DNA from: Triparma columacea
Lineage: Eukaryota > Sar > Bolidophyceae > Parmales > Triparmaceae
DNA length: 64,000 bases
NCBI GenBank assembly: GCA_030267965.1
Contig: BRYA01000049.1
Location: 1-64,000 of the forward strand
Direction of reading: 5' to 3'
The translations under genes were made by a program, and so were the position numbers. The notes beneath the pieces were generated by a model. That model ran no database searches, was not told where the DNA came from, and was given only the letters and a program-made list of their open reading frames with translations. Shown one piece after another: positions 20,637 through 29,614 of this stretch (position 1 is the stretch's first letter; every line of letters begins with the position of its first letter).

Positions 20637-21479
20637 ATGTCATTGAGGTTCTTCATCACCCTATGCCTCCTCTCTCAAGTTGATCCATTCATCAACACAC
20701 CACGAATACTTTTTTCGTCAACGCAGCGGCTTTTTCATACTAGAACTGACTTCGCCAATGCCTTACATTCCACAGCCCTCCAGCTGGAAGAACCTCTACC
20801 ATCATGTAAAAACAATTTGATTGAAATTCCTCCATCACCGGCACCAAATAACACTAATGTCGATGTTTTTGAACTAAGTGCATCACCTGTGGGAGATAAG
20901 GACGTCTCGTTCCCACTGAAACTCTTCTCCCTTTACTCTCATCATCTCCAAAACAGCCCCTTACTCACAAAATCACTTTCTGCTTCATTCATATCAACAG
21001 TCGGGGACCTCTTGGCGCAATCAGTGACTCCGAAACCTTTCGATTTGATGCGCAGCTTATCTTTCTTCTTCGAAGGCCTGCTGATCTCTGGGCCAATGAT
21101 GTCTTTCTCGTTCTCGTTGTTTGAGTCGATGTTTCCTACTGACACGGAAGACATCACGGCGTTTCGCAAGTCCGTAAACTCTCTTTTCCAGCTCATGCTT
21201 GACACAATTTTTATGGACACCTTCTACGTGCTCTCTGCTTTCATGACGTCGGGGCTCTTTGAGGGACTGCCGATTTCGCTTCTTATCGCGAAACTCCGCA
21301 CCGATTTCGTCTCGTGCCTGACAACCTCGTGGATGTCCTCTTTAGCCCTTAGTCCACTAGAAATAGCAAACTTCCGTTTTGTACCCAAGGAATGGCGAAC
21401 AATCATGATGAACTTCACAGACGTTCTGTGGAACGCATTTGTGTCCTTCGGGCTCCACAGGAAGAGGCAACTAGGATGA
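20637..21479 (+). CDS. Mpv17/PMP22 family membrane protein
   Basis: 280 aa, single exon, ATG at 20637. The family spans inner mitochondrial, peroxisomal or plastid membranes with four helices and is thought to form channels. The typical order is present: P-L-L-T-K-S-L-S-A-S-F-I-S-T-V-G-D-L-L-A-Q, R-S-L-S-F-F-F-E-G, then G-P, a middle D-T-I-F-M-D-T block, and a C-terminal segment ending W-N-A-F-V-S-F that replaces the usual W-x-x-Y-L-S. The N-terminal 90 residues start with a hydrophobic segment (S-L-R-F-F-I-T-L-C-L-L-S) and look like an organelle-targeting extension. It is convergent with the ankyrin/WW gene. Confidence 0.75.
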   Translation: MSLRFFITLCLLSQVDPFINTPRILFSSTQRLFHTRTDFANALHSTALQLEEPLPSCKNNLIEIPPSPAPNNTNVDVFELSASPVGDKDVSFPLKLFSLYSHHLQNSPLLTKSLSASFISTVGDLLAQSVTPKPFDLMRSLSFFFEGLLISGPMMSFSFSLFESMFPTDTEDITAFRKSVNSLFQLMLDTIFMDTFYVLSAFMTSGLFEGLPISLLIAKLRTDFVSCLTTSWMSSLALSPLEIANFRFVPKEWRTIMMNFTDVLWNAFVSFGLHRKRQLG

Positions 21480-21551
21480 CCAAAAAGTTGATGAAAGTTG
21501 ATAAACAATAGGACAACAACAGGTTCTTTTTTTATCCCCCCCCTACATATC

Positions 21552-23456
21552 TCACAGCCCCACGTCCTCCCACGTAATCACCCACCTCGATTCCTTTGTT
21601 TGCTCGTTCCACCAGTACACGTGTTCTCCTCCTCCCTCGTCGGCCTCTCGGATGTGGCGCCACCCGTACAGATCCCACGATGCCTCTTGGTCAAACCTCC
21701 AGTAGTAAGCGTCGTTTTCCTCATCCCTGACCAACACAAATTCACCCCTTGGCTGATCCCACGTTGATTCTAAAGTGAGCGTATTGTAGTAATAAGTAAG
21801 CGTGCTGACGCCACCTTCTTCGACCCATCCGGCCCAAGACGACACGGCTCTCTTGATGCGAGATTGAGGGTCGATGTGGGTTAAAGATTGTATCTCGGAT
21901 GTCGCCATTTCCATTTCCATTCCCAGCGTTGCTTCTTCTTTCGCCTCAGAAGTCATGACCCTAATCCCAGCCGTTTCTTTTGCCTCCTTTGCTTCTCCGC
22001 CCTCCTCTATGTCCAATGTCCACTCGCTTCTTCCCTCCTTGTCAAAGTAATAATAATCTCTCCCCTCGTCTTCGTCCCAGATGACGATGTACTCGCTGAT
22101 GGTACCCGCGGGCTCTTCCCAGACACTACTTCCAGTGTCTGGATCGTGGTAATAAACGACGTTGCGGTCGTTGTCTTGCACACGCTGCCAGAAGACATCA
22201 CGTAGAGGGGTTGAGACCGTCTTTGTTGTTTGTTCAACCGTCTCCGCCCTCTCCTCTTCACCTTTTTGCGCACTTTCATTTGTCGCTGCGCTTGCCGCTG
22301 CCTTTTTGCCTTCCTTTCGCCCTTCCTTTCGCCCTTCCTTTCTCCAACTTGCAACCCTGGTGAGCTCCACTCCCTGTCCGCCCATGCCTTCCAACCTTTC
22401 AAGGTTCTTCCTCCTCTTAATTTCGAGGAGCCTCCTCTTCTCGGCTTTCTCCTCCCTTACTCTGCGAGCAGTCTCTTGCCTAACTTGCCGAGCGTACTGC
22501 ATGTGGTCGCTACTGTAACCGCTACTGTTGATGCTACTGTTGCCCCTGCTGCTGCCCCTCCCGACTTCCCAATCGTCCCTGCTCCTCAATGATTGTCGCT
22601 TCATGCTATTCTCAAAGAACTTTTCCCATATCATCATTGCTTTCGCGACGTCCATCTTACTCGTAACCCCCGTAGCACTCCCTCCTCTCGACTTTGCCTT
22701 CCCTCGACCCACGAACCCCACAGTCCCTTTCCTCATCGCCCTACCCAACTCCTCATGCCCTGCCTGCCGGGCGCTCTCGCTTGCCGTCTTCCCGAGTTTG
22801 TTTCTATTCCTATTGCTGTCCTTGGCCCCCTTGCTCATGAGAAATCCGACCATTCCTCCAAAGCCCCTCTTTGCCGCAATGTGGAGAGCCTCGTTTCCGT
22901 TCTTATCTTTCTCCGTTAAGAGCCTCGGGCATCTATGCAACAGCGTCGCTACAATCACTTCCCTGCTCTCTCCCTCTTCCCCCTCCTCGACCCCCCTTCC
23001 ACCCTCCAAGGCCATGTGCAGAGGAGTCTTGCCCCACACATCCTTATCGCCAGCTTTGACTGCGCCACTTAGTAAGAGTATCTCGACTGCGTCAGACTGT
23101 AGCGCGCCTGCAGCCCGGTGCAGAGGATAGGCTACGACGTTCGCTCCCCTGCCCACTCCTCCCAAGTCTATATGCTGGAGGAGAAGCTCCATGCAGTCCA
23201 AACTTCCCTTCGCGGCAGCTTCTTCGAGAAACCCCCCCATCATATCCATGATATCCCCTGCTCCCATCCCTTTTGTTCTCTCCTCGGCCTCCCTAAGCAG
23301 GTTTTCCAACCCTGAATAATGTGACTGCGCAATTAGCCTCTTTCCTAGAGACTTAACAGACGAAATTGAAGGTACAACATCGTCCGGGGGTGGATAAGTA
23401 GCTCGTGACTCCCCAGATGCCAGGTCGCCAGCCATCGTCGTCGCACCAGCTCCCAT
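21552..23456 (-). CDS. Ankyrin-repeat and WW-domain protein
   Basis: 634 aa, single exon. The N-terminal third has ankyrin repeats: P-L-H-R-A-A-G-A-L-Q-S, G-K-T-P-L-H-M-A-L-E and G-N-E-A-L-H-I-A-A-K-R-G with following L-L-x-x-G/K turns. A basic, probably coiled-coil middle contains K-E-G-R repeats. The C-terminal 220 residues carry WW-like modules: V-V-Y-Y-H-D-P-D-T-G-S-S-V-W-E-E-P, Y-Y-Y-N-T-L-T-L-E-S-T-W-D-Q-P and V-Y-W-W-N-E-Q-T-K-E-S-R-W. Ankyrin plus WW suggests a protein-interaction adaptor. The start is either 23456 or the in-frame ATG at 23435. The choice matters because a plus-strand gene begins in the same place. Confidence 0.7.
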   Translation of the reverse strand: MGAGATTMAGDLASGESRATYPPPDDVVPSISSVKSLGKRLIAQSHYSGLENLLREAEERTKGMGAGDIMDMMGGFLEEAAAKGSLDCMELLLQHIDLGGVGRGANVVAYPLHRAAGALQSDAVEILLLSGAVKAGDKDVWGKTPLHMALEGGRGVEEGEEGESREVIVATLLHRCPRLLTEKDKNGNEALHIAAKRGFGGMVGFLMSKGAKDSNRNRNKLGKTASESARQAGHEELGRAMRKGTVGFVGRGKAKSRGGSATGVTSKMDVAKAMMIWEKFFENSMKRQSLRSRDDWEVGRGSSRGNSSINSSGYSSDHMQYARQVRQETARRVREEKAEKRRLLEIKRRKNLERLEGMGGQGVELTRVASWRKEGRKEGRKEGKKAAASAATNESAQKGEEERAETVEQTTKTVSTPLRDVFWQRVQDNDRNVVYYHDPDTGSSVWEEPAGTISEYIVIWDEDEGRDYYYFDKEGRSEWTLDIEEGGEAKEAKETAGIRVMTSEAKEEATLGMEMEMATSEIQSLTHIDPQSRIKRAVSSWAGWVEEGGVSTLTYYYNTLTLESTWDQPRGEFVLVRDEENDAYYWRFDQEASWDLYGWRHIREADEGGGEHVYWWNEQTKESRWVITWEDVGL

Positions 23457-24049
23457 GGTCTCAACTGCTTGTCTCCTTGCTTTTTTTATTTTTCCAAGCC
23501 ATCATGCAGATGGTGCCGCTTTTCTCGTCGTCTAACATATACTGGCTTGCCCTGGCCCAAGTCGGGTGTACATTCCTTCTTGCATCATTTGCCGTTCTTT
23601 CCACACCAGATTACACCCTTCTCTTCCTCCTCCTCCTCTGTGCTATCGGCAACTATGCATGGATTCAGCACATTGAGGGTGGATTTGGGAGTGCGAATGC
23701 CATGGTGATGTTTCAGGTGTCAGTGACGGTTGCAGTGGGCGCAATTGCTATTGGATTCTACCGGAGATGGAAGCATCCTGAGCTGTGCATTCCTGATGAG
23801 GAGGACGAACAGGACATGGAGGATGTGGACATGGAGGAGCTAGAAAAAATGGGGCACGGGGTTGGTAAGACGGAGCAAGGGCGGGCCATGGTTCAGATGG
23901 GGGACGTTAAGAAGAAGGACGCGGCCGTAAAAGAATTGAAGGGCCGCGTAAATAGGAAGAAGCTTAGACAGAAGGACAGTCACAAGGCGCATCTAGTGAA
24001 TCACATCAAAACGATGGGGGAGATTAACAGCAAGGTGAAAAAGAATTAA
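23417..24049 (+). CDS. Small multi-pass membrane protein
   Basis: In-frame ATGs lie at 23417, 23504 and 23510. The last two give a protein of about 181 aa that does not overlap the opposite gene. Three or four helices are visible (L-A-L-A-Q-V-G-C-T-F-L-L-A-S-F, T-L-L-F-L-L-L-L-C-A-I and F-Q-V-S-V-T-V-A-V-G-A-I-A-I). They are followed by an acidic stretch (D-E-E-D-E-Q-D-M-E-D) and a Lys-rich tail. No family was recognised. It is head-to-head with the ankyrin/WW gene and convergent with the TPR-DnaJ gene. Confidence 0.6.
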   Translation: MPGRQPSSSHQLPWSQLLVSLLFLFFQAIMQMVPLFSSSNIYWLALAQVGCTFLLASFAVLSTPDYTLLFLLLLCAIGNYAWIQHIEGGFGSANAMVMFQVSVTVAVGAIAIGFYRRWKHPELCIPDEEDEQDMEDVDMEELEKMGHGVGKTEQGRAMVQMGDVKKKDAAVKELKGRVNRKKLRQKDSHKAHLVNHIKTMGEINSKVKKN

Positions 24050-24102
24050 TCCGTGGTTTTTAGTGAAAAAAAATGGAGTAAGCTCGTTTACATCGAAACC
24101 CT

Positions 24103-27100
24103 TTACCAGGCGAAGCCTCTCCTCATCCCAACGGTGAGCTCGGCATCGTACCTTCGCCTGCCGCTATCATTCCCCAGCGTCTCCCAGGCCAGCTGAATCC
24201 TCCTGAACTTGTCACTCGCGCCCTCCTCCTTATTCTTGTCGGGGTGGTACTTGCGGGCCATCTTGTGGTAGGCCTTTTTTATGTCCGTCCCCTGGGCGTT
24301 TTTATCAACCCCGAGGACGGCGTAGTGCGTGACCCTGTCGTCGCTCCCCGGGCTTTTCTTTGGAAGGCCGCTCGACCCTGCTCCCCCGTAACTGCTGTGC
24401 CGCCTCCTCCCGTCGGCGCCAGCTCCACCATAGCCGTGCTTGGAATACGAAGATCCTCCGCCATACCCCGCCCCGCCAGAGAATCTTTGACCGTACGGGC
24501 CGTCAGCACTCCCTCTTCTACTTCCTGACGTCCCCGAGGCTCCCGGGTGGGGCCCTCTGTAGGTCCCCCCGCCCCCCCTATTGTAGGAGGATTTCCATCC
24601 CTCTTCCCCGCCGTTGCCAGCCCTATCTCTATTCTCTTCACCCCTAAAATTCCGCTCGTACCATTCCTCTCTTTTCTTGTCCTTCAATTCTTCCGCCTCG
24701 CTCGCCTCGAGCTCCTGGATTTCCTTCTTAACGCTCTTGATCTCGTCTATCCTGGCTCCCTCCTTGCTGGCCATGTCGGACCAAGCCTGATAGTCCTGTT
24801 TTGCCTCCCTCCAGAGTTTGCACCTTCCGTAGCACCTAGCCCTCCTGAGCCTCGCCTTGGAGTAGTCCTTGTCCAGCTTGAGCGCTTCAGAGCAGTCCTT
24901 GGCCCCCTCTCTGTACTTTCTGCATCCCATCCACCCCGCCGCCCTGTTGCAGTACAGAGTGGCGAGCAGCTTTCCTCCGAGGTTGGGTTCTGGGAACATT
25001 TTTATTCCGGTTGTGTAGCTAGACACAGCCCCTGTGTAGCTCGCCTTCCTAAAGAGTATGTCGCCGGCGTCCTTGGCGCCGCAAATGTCGTCCCTGACCT
25101 TCTTCCTGCCCGACATATCTGCGCGCGGAAAGAGTTGCATTAGTTGCACATTGGGAAGGGTTACGTCAGTCACAACATCGCAGCCGCTTTGTTGCTTTGC
25201 CTTTTGCTCTATCTCACCTGCCTCCTCGAACACCCCTGTGGACTCATGGTGCGCCTCCATCCTCCAGAGCGAGTCTGCGTACGCCATGACCGAGGTTCCG
25301 TCCCATGCCTCCATCAGCCTCCTGGCAACCTCCTTCCCCCCGTCCCTGCCCACTATCTCGCCCTTGCCCTTGAGGACCTTCGAATTGCTAGTGTTCCAAG
25401 TGATGGAGGACCACGCTCCCTTCTTGCCGTTCCACCATTGCGAATCGCCCTCGCAGCAAGCTATTTTGCGCGCTATCTTCTCACTCACGTTCCTGACCTT
25501 CTCCCACTCTCCCTTGGACCTCCAATAGTGAATGGCCCTCTCAGCCCCGGCAACCCATCCCGGGCACTTCCTCATGACCTCCCCCCAGTCCTTCCTGTCG
25601 ACCGCCTCCCTCACAGCCGCGCAATCCTGGAGCCCCTGGATGCCCTCATTGCCCTCAATCATCTTCCAGCAGTCCGCGCTCTTCCCTAGTTCCCCCTCCT
25701 TGAGCCACGCCCTTCCCGCCCTCGTGTAAATCTTCGCCCCCAGCGACGATCCCTCTGGGAGACAATCGATGGCGTCCAGGCAGTCTCGGGCTGAGTGCGC
25801 GAAGCACTCCATCATCATGTAGCTGCGGCGAGCGGCGAGCGAAGCGAGTGCGGCGAGCCGTTGAAAGGGTTGTGTAAGTTGATATATTCTTTCTGCCTTC
25901 TGCCTTCTGCCTTCTGCCTTCTGCCTTCTGCCTTCTGCCTTCTTCCTTCCGCCTTCAGCAGCCCCTTCTCACCTCGCGGCCCTGTTGCCCAGGAGCACGG
26001 CCTTCGTCTCGTCTTTCCCCTTAACTGCGTGCAGGGCGATGCACTCTGTGTACGTTTTAACGGCGGCCTGGTACATGGCGTTCGAATACAAGCTCCCGGC
26101 CTTCCGGCGAAGCGATTGCAAGTTGCTTCCGTTGCTAGAGCTGTTAGCTTTCTCCGGCGGTGTAGGTTGCTGCCCGTTCTGCCCTTCGTCGCTTGCTGTA
26201 GTTTGCTGCTTCGTCCTCTCCTCCTTCTTTTCCTCCCCCCTCCTCTTCTCCCCCATCCCTTCGCCCCTCCCCTCCCTTTCCTTCCTATCACTGTCTTCCT
26301 CCATGTCTTCATTCCTATCAGAGTCGGGGTCCGAGGCGTTCGAGTTGAGCTTGAATCTGCAACGAGCGAAGATAATCGAGGAGGCGACGAGCGAAGCGAG
26401 TCGCGGAAGGGGTGGGTGCATTGTTGGGGTGCGTTAGTGGGATGGTTAGGTTTGTGCGTCGAGGGGAGGGGTGCGTTTGAGTTTACAATTATTGCGTTCG
26501 GATGGTTGGGGTGAAGTTTAGCGACGAAGGTATCGGATCATGAGCTTCTAAAGACTGTGGGCCTTCGTTTTCACGGTGCTCTTTCACTTTTTGTCCATTC
26601 TCACCTGTCCGCGAGACTTCCGCCCTGCATCCCCGCCCCTGCATTCGTATTCACTGATGAAGCGGAGGCACGTCCCGAAGAAGAAGCCTTCCTCCTGCTT
26701 CCCCTTCTCTCCTTCTTCTTGTCCTCCGGGCTCTTTTCGCTGACCCCAATAGTGAATGCGTTGAACTTTCCAGTTAAATCCTCCGCCGGCAAGGGCGTCC
26801 CCTCCTTCCTAATTCCGTCCCGGAGACCCTGCTTCATAACATCCTCCATCTCTTCGACTGTAACTTCCATATCGTCCCCCTCCTCGGTGGCTTCTGCAGC
26901 AGATTCTTGCGGAGCCTCTTGTTGTGGCTGCGCGACGGGATTCGGAGCGGCATTGGCCGTAGTTGGGAAGAACCCCAACCCTAGTCCCACCCCTCCAATG
27001 TTCGTCGCCGCGGGAGGAACTTGCGGCGGCGGAGGTGGGGGCAGCACCGTTGCTTTCTCGGGGCTGGCGCCGAACACGAATACACCTTTCCCCGCACCTC

Positions 27101-27242
27101 CCTCCACCTTGTTGGCGTTACTAGCCGAGGGGGCCTTTCCGGTGACCTTCTTATTCTTCCCCTTCTTCCTCCCGCCTTCGTCCCTCTTCCCGATCGTGAA
27201 GCCTCCCATTCCCTTGACAACCTCGTCAATCTTGATGGCCGG

Positions 27243-27274
<32 letters not shown>

Positions 27275-27662
27275 GGCCTCCCATGTCCATACCCTTCAAA
27301 TGATCCTCCAACTCTCTCAAACCCCCATCCCCCTCCGCGGCCTTCCCAGGGTTGTCCCTCTGCACCCCTCTAACAGTCCCGGCACCCCACTTCTTCGGCG
27401 TTGTGAACTCGAACTCGTCCCCCTGCTGTTCCCTCGAGGCGCTGGAGAACTCCTCCCTCCTACCCTCCATGCCCTCCCTGTTGTTCTCACCGGACCCGAG
27501 CTTCCGCATCTTGCACGCCGCCACGGCTCGGGCAACCTCGTTCAATAGCTCGTCGTCGACGTCGCAGATTGCAGATAGGGGCTTGGTGCGAAGCTCCTCT
27601 GTCAAGGTGGAGAGATATGTGTTAAACTGCTCATTTGGGATAAACTGTTGGCCTTGTGACAT
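24103..27662 (-). CDS. TPR-DnaJ co-chaperone with FG-type and poly-Q N-terminus
   Basis: Exons 27662-26605, 26356-25973 and 25822-24103 (3162 nt, 1053 aa), both junctions phase 2. The N-terminal 350 residues are disordered, with eleven Gln in a row and F-V-F-G / F-T-I-G motifs. TPR units begin in exon 2 (L-L-G-N-R-A-A joins S-Y-M-M-M-E-C-F in exon 3) and recur around C-N-R-A-A-G-W-M. A Gly/Ser/Tyr-rich linker follows. The J domain is at the very C-terminus: H-Y-A-V-L-G-V-D, K-K-A-Y-H-K-M-A-R, then the essential H-P-D-K. Plant TPR-DnaJ proteins have the same order, including F-x-F-G motifs near the N-terminus. It should stimulate Hsp70. Introns 1 and 2 carry the CTTCGCT-type motif described among the findings. 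Confidence 0.85.
25891..25942. repeat. 7-bp tandem repeat (CTTCTGC) in TPR-DnaJ intron 2
   Basis: About seven near-perfect copies of a 7-mer inside the intron 25823-25972. It lies close to the donor side on the minus strand. Confidence 0.9.
27243..27275 (-). repeat. (CAA)11 codon repeat encoding poly-Gln
   Basis: Eleven CAA codons without interruption in exon 1 of the TPR-DnaJ gene. A pure trinucleotide run like this is likely to be length-polymorphic. Confidence 0.9.
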
Positions 27663-27950
27663 TTTTTGGTTAAGAAGGGGTATAGGCAGACGTTGAAAGT
27701 GTACGAATTGTATAAGATGGGAGGGATTTTTTAATGTCTATTTCCGAAGCACAAATAGAATTGGTTTTGTTTGTAGGTAAATCAGCGTTAAATGAGTATA
27801 GATATGTTGATATCGGCGTATTGGTGTACAGATTAGGTGTATAGCTGGAGATTTATCCTGAAAATCTTTCAAAACGATAAAACTCCACTTTTTGCTTTGA
27901 ACAAGGTGAGAGCTGGCTAAAGGAGTGGCCATTTTGAGGGCATTTTGAGG
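27663..27950. promoter_or_regulatory. Divergent intergenic region (TPR-DnaJ / RUS)
   Basis: 288 bp between outward-facing start codons. It is AT-rich compared with flanking exons and must contain both promoters. No named element is recognisable. Confidence 0.4.
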
Positions 27951-29529
27951 ATGCCACGACAAAAAAAAGTGCCGTATACGCCACCGCAACCAAAAACCAA
28001 GGGATTGAGAGGTATTTTAGTTGACTATCTTAAACCATCCGGTGAGTACCAAATGACCTCCCTCAGGTTAAGAAGTCCCGCCCCCCCAACTCATCTCTAT
28101 CCACGCAGGCGAACTCTCTCGTGACTACCTTCAGTTTCAGTTTTGCGACACGCTTCAGGGTTGCTCGTCTTATCTTCGGTCAATCCTCGCCACCTCCTCA
28201 GTCCTCAAAGTCTCCAAAGACCCCTCGACAGTGGTGGCCTACCGTTGGGCTTTCAACCATGGCGTTGGCATGTTCGTATCCGTCTTTCTGAACAGATACG
28301 TCGAGACCTTCTCAAGTGACATTAAGCAGAGCAGAATGCTGGCTGACATTCTAAACGACTTGGCCCTATCCATTGAAATCGCCCTTCCATACGTCCCTGA
28401 ATCTTGCGTTGCCTTCCTGATGCTTTTAGCCACGACGATGAAGTGTATGTGTGGTTTCATCGCCGGTGCTACTCGCGCGGCAATAACCGCGCACTTTGCG
28501 TTGGACGGCAATGAAGCCGAAGTCGCTGTCAAGGTGAGGTGGGAAGTGAAAAGTGGAGGAGGAGGGGTGTGAGGAGGGGTGTCCCGGGTAATAATTATTC
28601 ACCCCTCCCCCCCCCCTCCCTCCAAGGAAGGGAACCAGGAGAATTTGGTCACCGTTGTGGGGCTCGTTATGGGGGGAGCGTTTGTGAAGTTTTTCAGCAG
28701 CGAGGTTTCTATAATCGTGGCCTTCGTCGTACTGACTTTACTGCACATCATCTTTAACATGATGGCAGTCTGGTGTTTGAGGTTGAGGAAATTGAACTTC
28801 CAACGCTTTCACGTCGCGTGTGCTCTCTACTACAATAATTTCAGACCGACGAACAAGCTGGTGAATTGGTGCGAGAGTCTTTGGTACAGTAGACCAAAGG
28901 GGGCTTGGGGGGCCGGGAGGGTAGAGGATTTTTTTGAGGTGATGGAATCGAACCCTGATTACTATGTTAGCGAGGATAGGGTGTTCTTCAGGAGGGGGGC
29001 CGACAGGGCGATGGGTTACTTCCATTTCCTGATGCTTAGGGGTGAAAACGATGACTTCTTTAAATATGTTCGGGATGAGGCGAAGGACTTTGTATCCCTA
29101 GAAGATAAGCAACGGTTCACAGAGAGGTGAGAATGGACAAAAGAAATTGCTCGAAATGTCAACCTCACTAATGTAACCTTTCGGTCGTTGCTTCGTTCCT
29201 CCCCGACGACTCGTCGCAGTGGTGAGCAAAATTCGTATTCTGAGGAGGTTGATTTAGGGACTTCCCATTTTCTGAAAATGTTGAACGTCAATAACCGCAC
29301 CAAAAGCGCTGAGATGCAGGGAATTTATGCGGATTTTATTATGGAGATGCAAGATGAAGGTTGGCGTGTACGCCGTGATATGGGGAAAGAGACTGGAGGA
29401 TATTTAGAACGAGAACCGCCAAACGTTTCGACCGCGGAGAGAAAGAAAGGAAGGTCGAGGTCTCAGGGCGGCCCAAGGCAACGTAGGGGAAGGTGGCGTG
29501 TACAAATCTCCGATGAAGAACCCTTTTAA
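27951..29529 (+). CDS. RUS/DUF647 family protein (ROOT UV-B SENSITIVE-like)
   Basis: Exons 27951-28041, 28109-28533, 28627-29126 and 29220-29529 (1326 nt, 441 aa), phases 1, 0 and 2. Family marks are clear: S-R-D-Y-L-Q-F-Q-F-C-D-T-L-Q near the start, the internal helices A-D-I-L-N-D-L-A, the stretch G-A-T-R-A-A-I-T-A-H-F-A followed by N-E-A-E-V-A-V-K, and F-N-M-M-A-V in the second half. RUS proteins are plastid- or membrane-associated, are required for UV-B tolerance and early development in plants, and occur widely in eukaryotes; their biochemical role is not settled. The C-terminal 50 residues are a basic Arg/Gly/Ser tail. No obvious presequence is seen (M-P-R-Q-K-K). Confidence 0.85.
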
Positions 29530-29614
29530 GTCTCCCCCTTTTTGCCTGACAAAGTAGTAAAAATAATCACATTGATGCTTTTGCTATGCCCTCCTGATAA
29601 TTCTAACTCCCACC

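Noticed and set aside
22162..23130. Plus-strand frames of 118-200 codons opposite the ankyrin/WW gene
   Set aside because: Antisense shadows; the minus strand encodes recognisable ankyrin and WW motifs.
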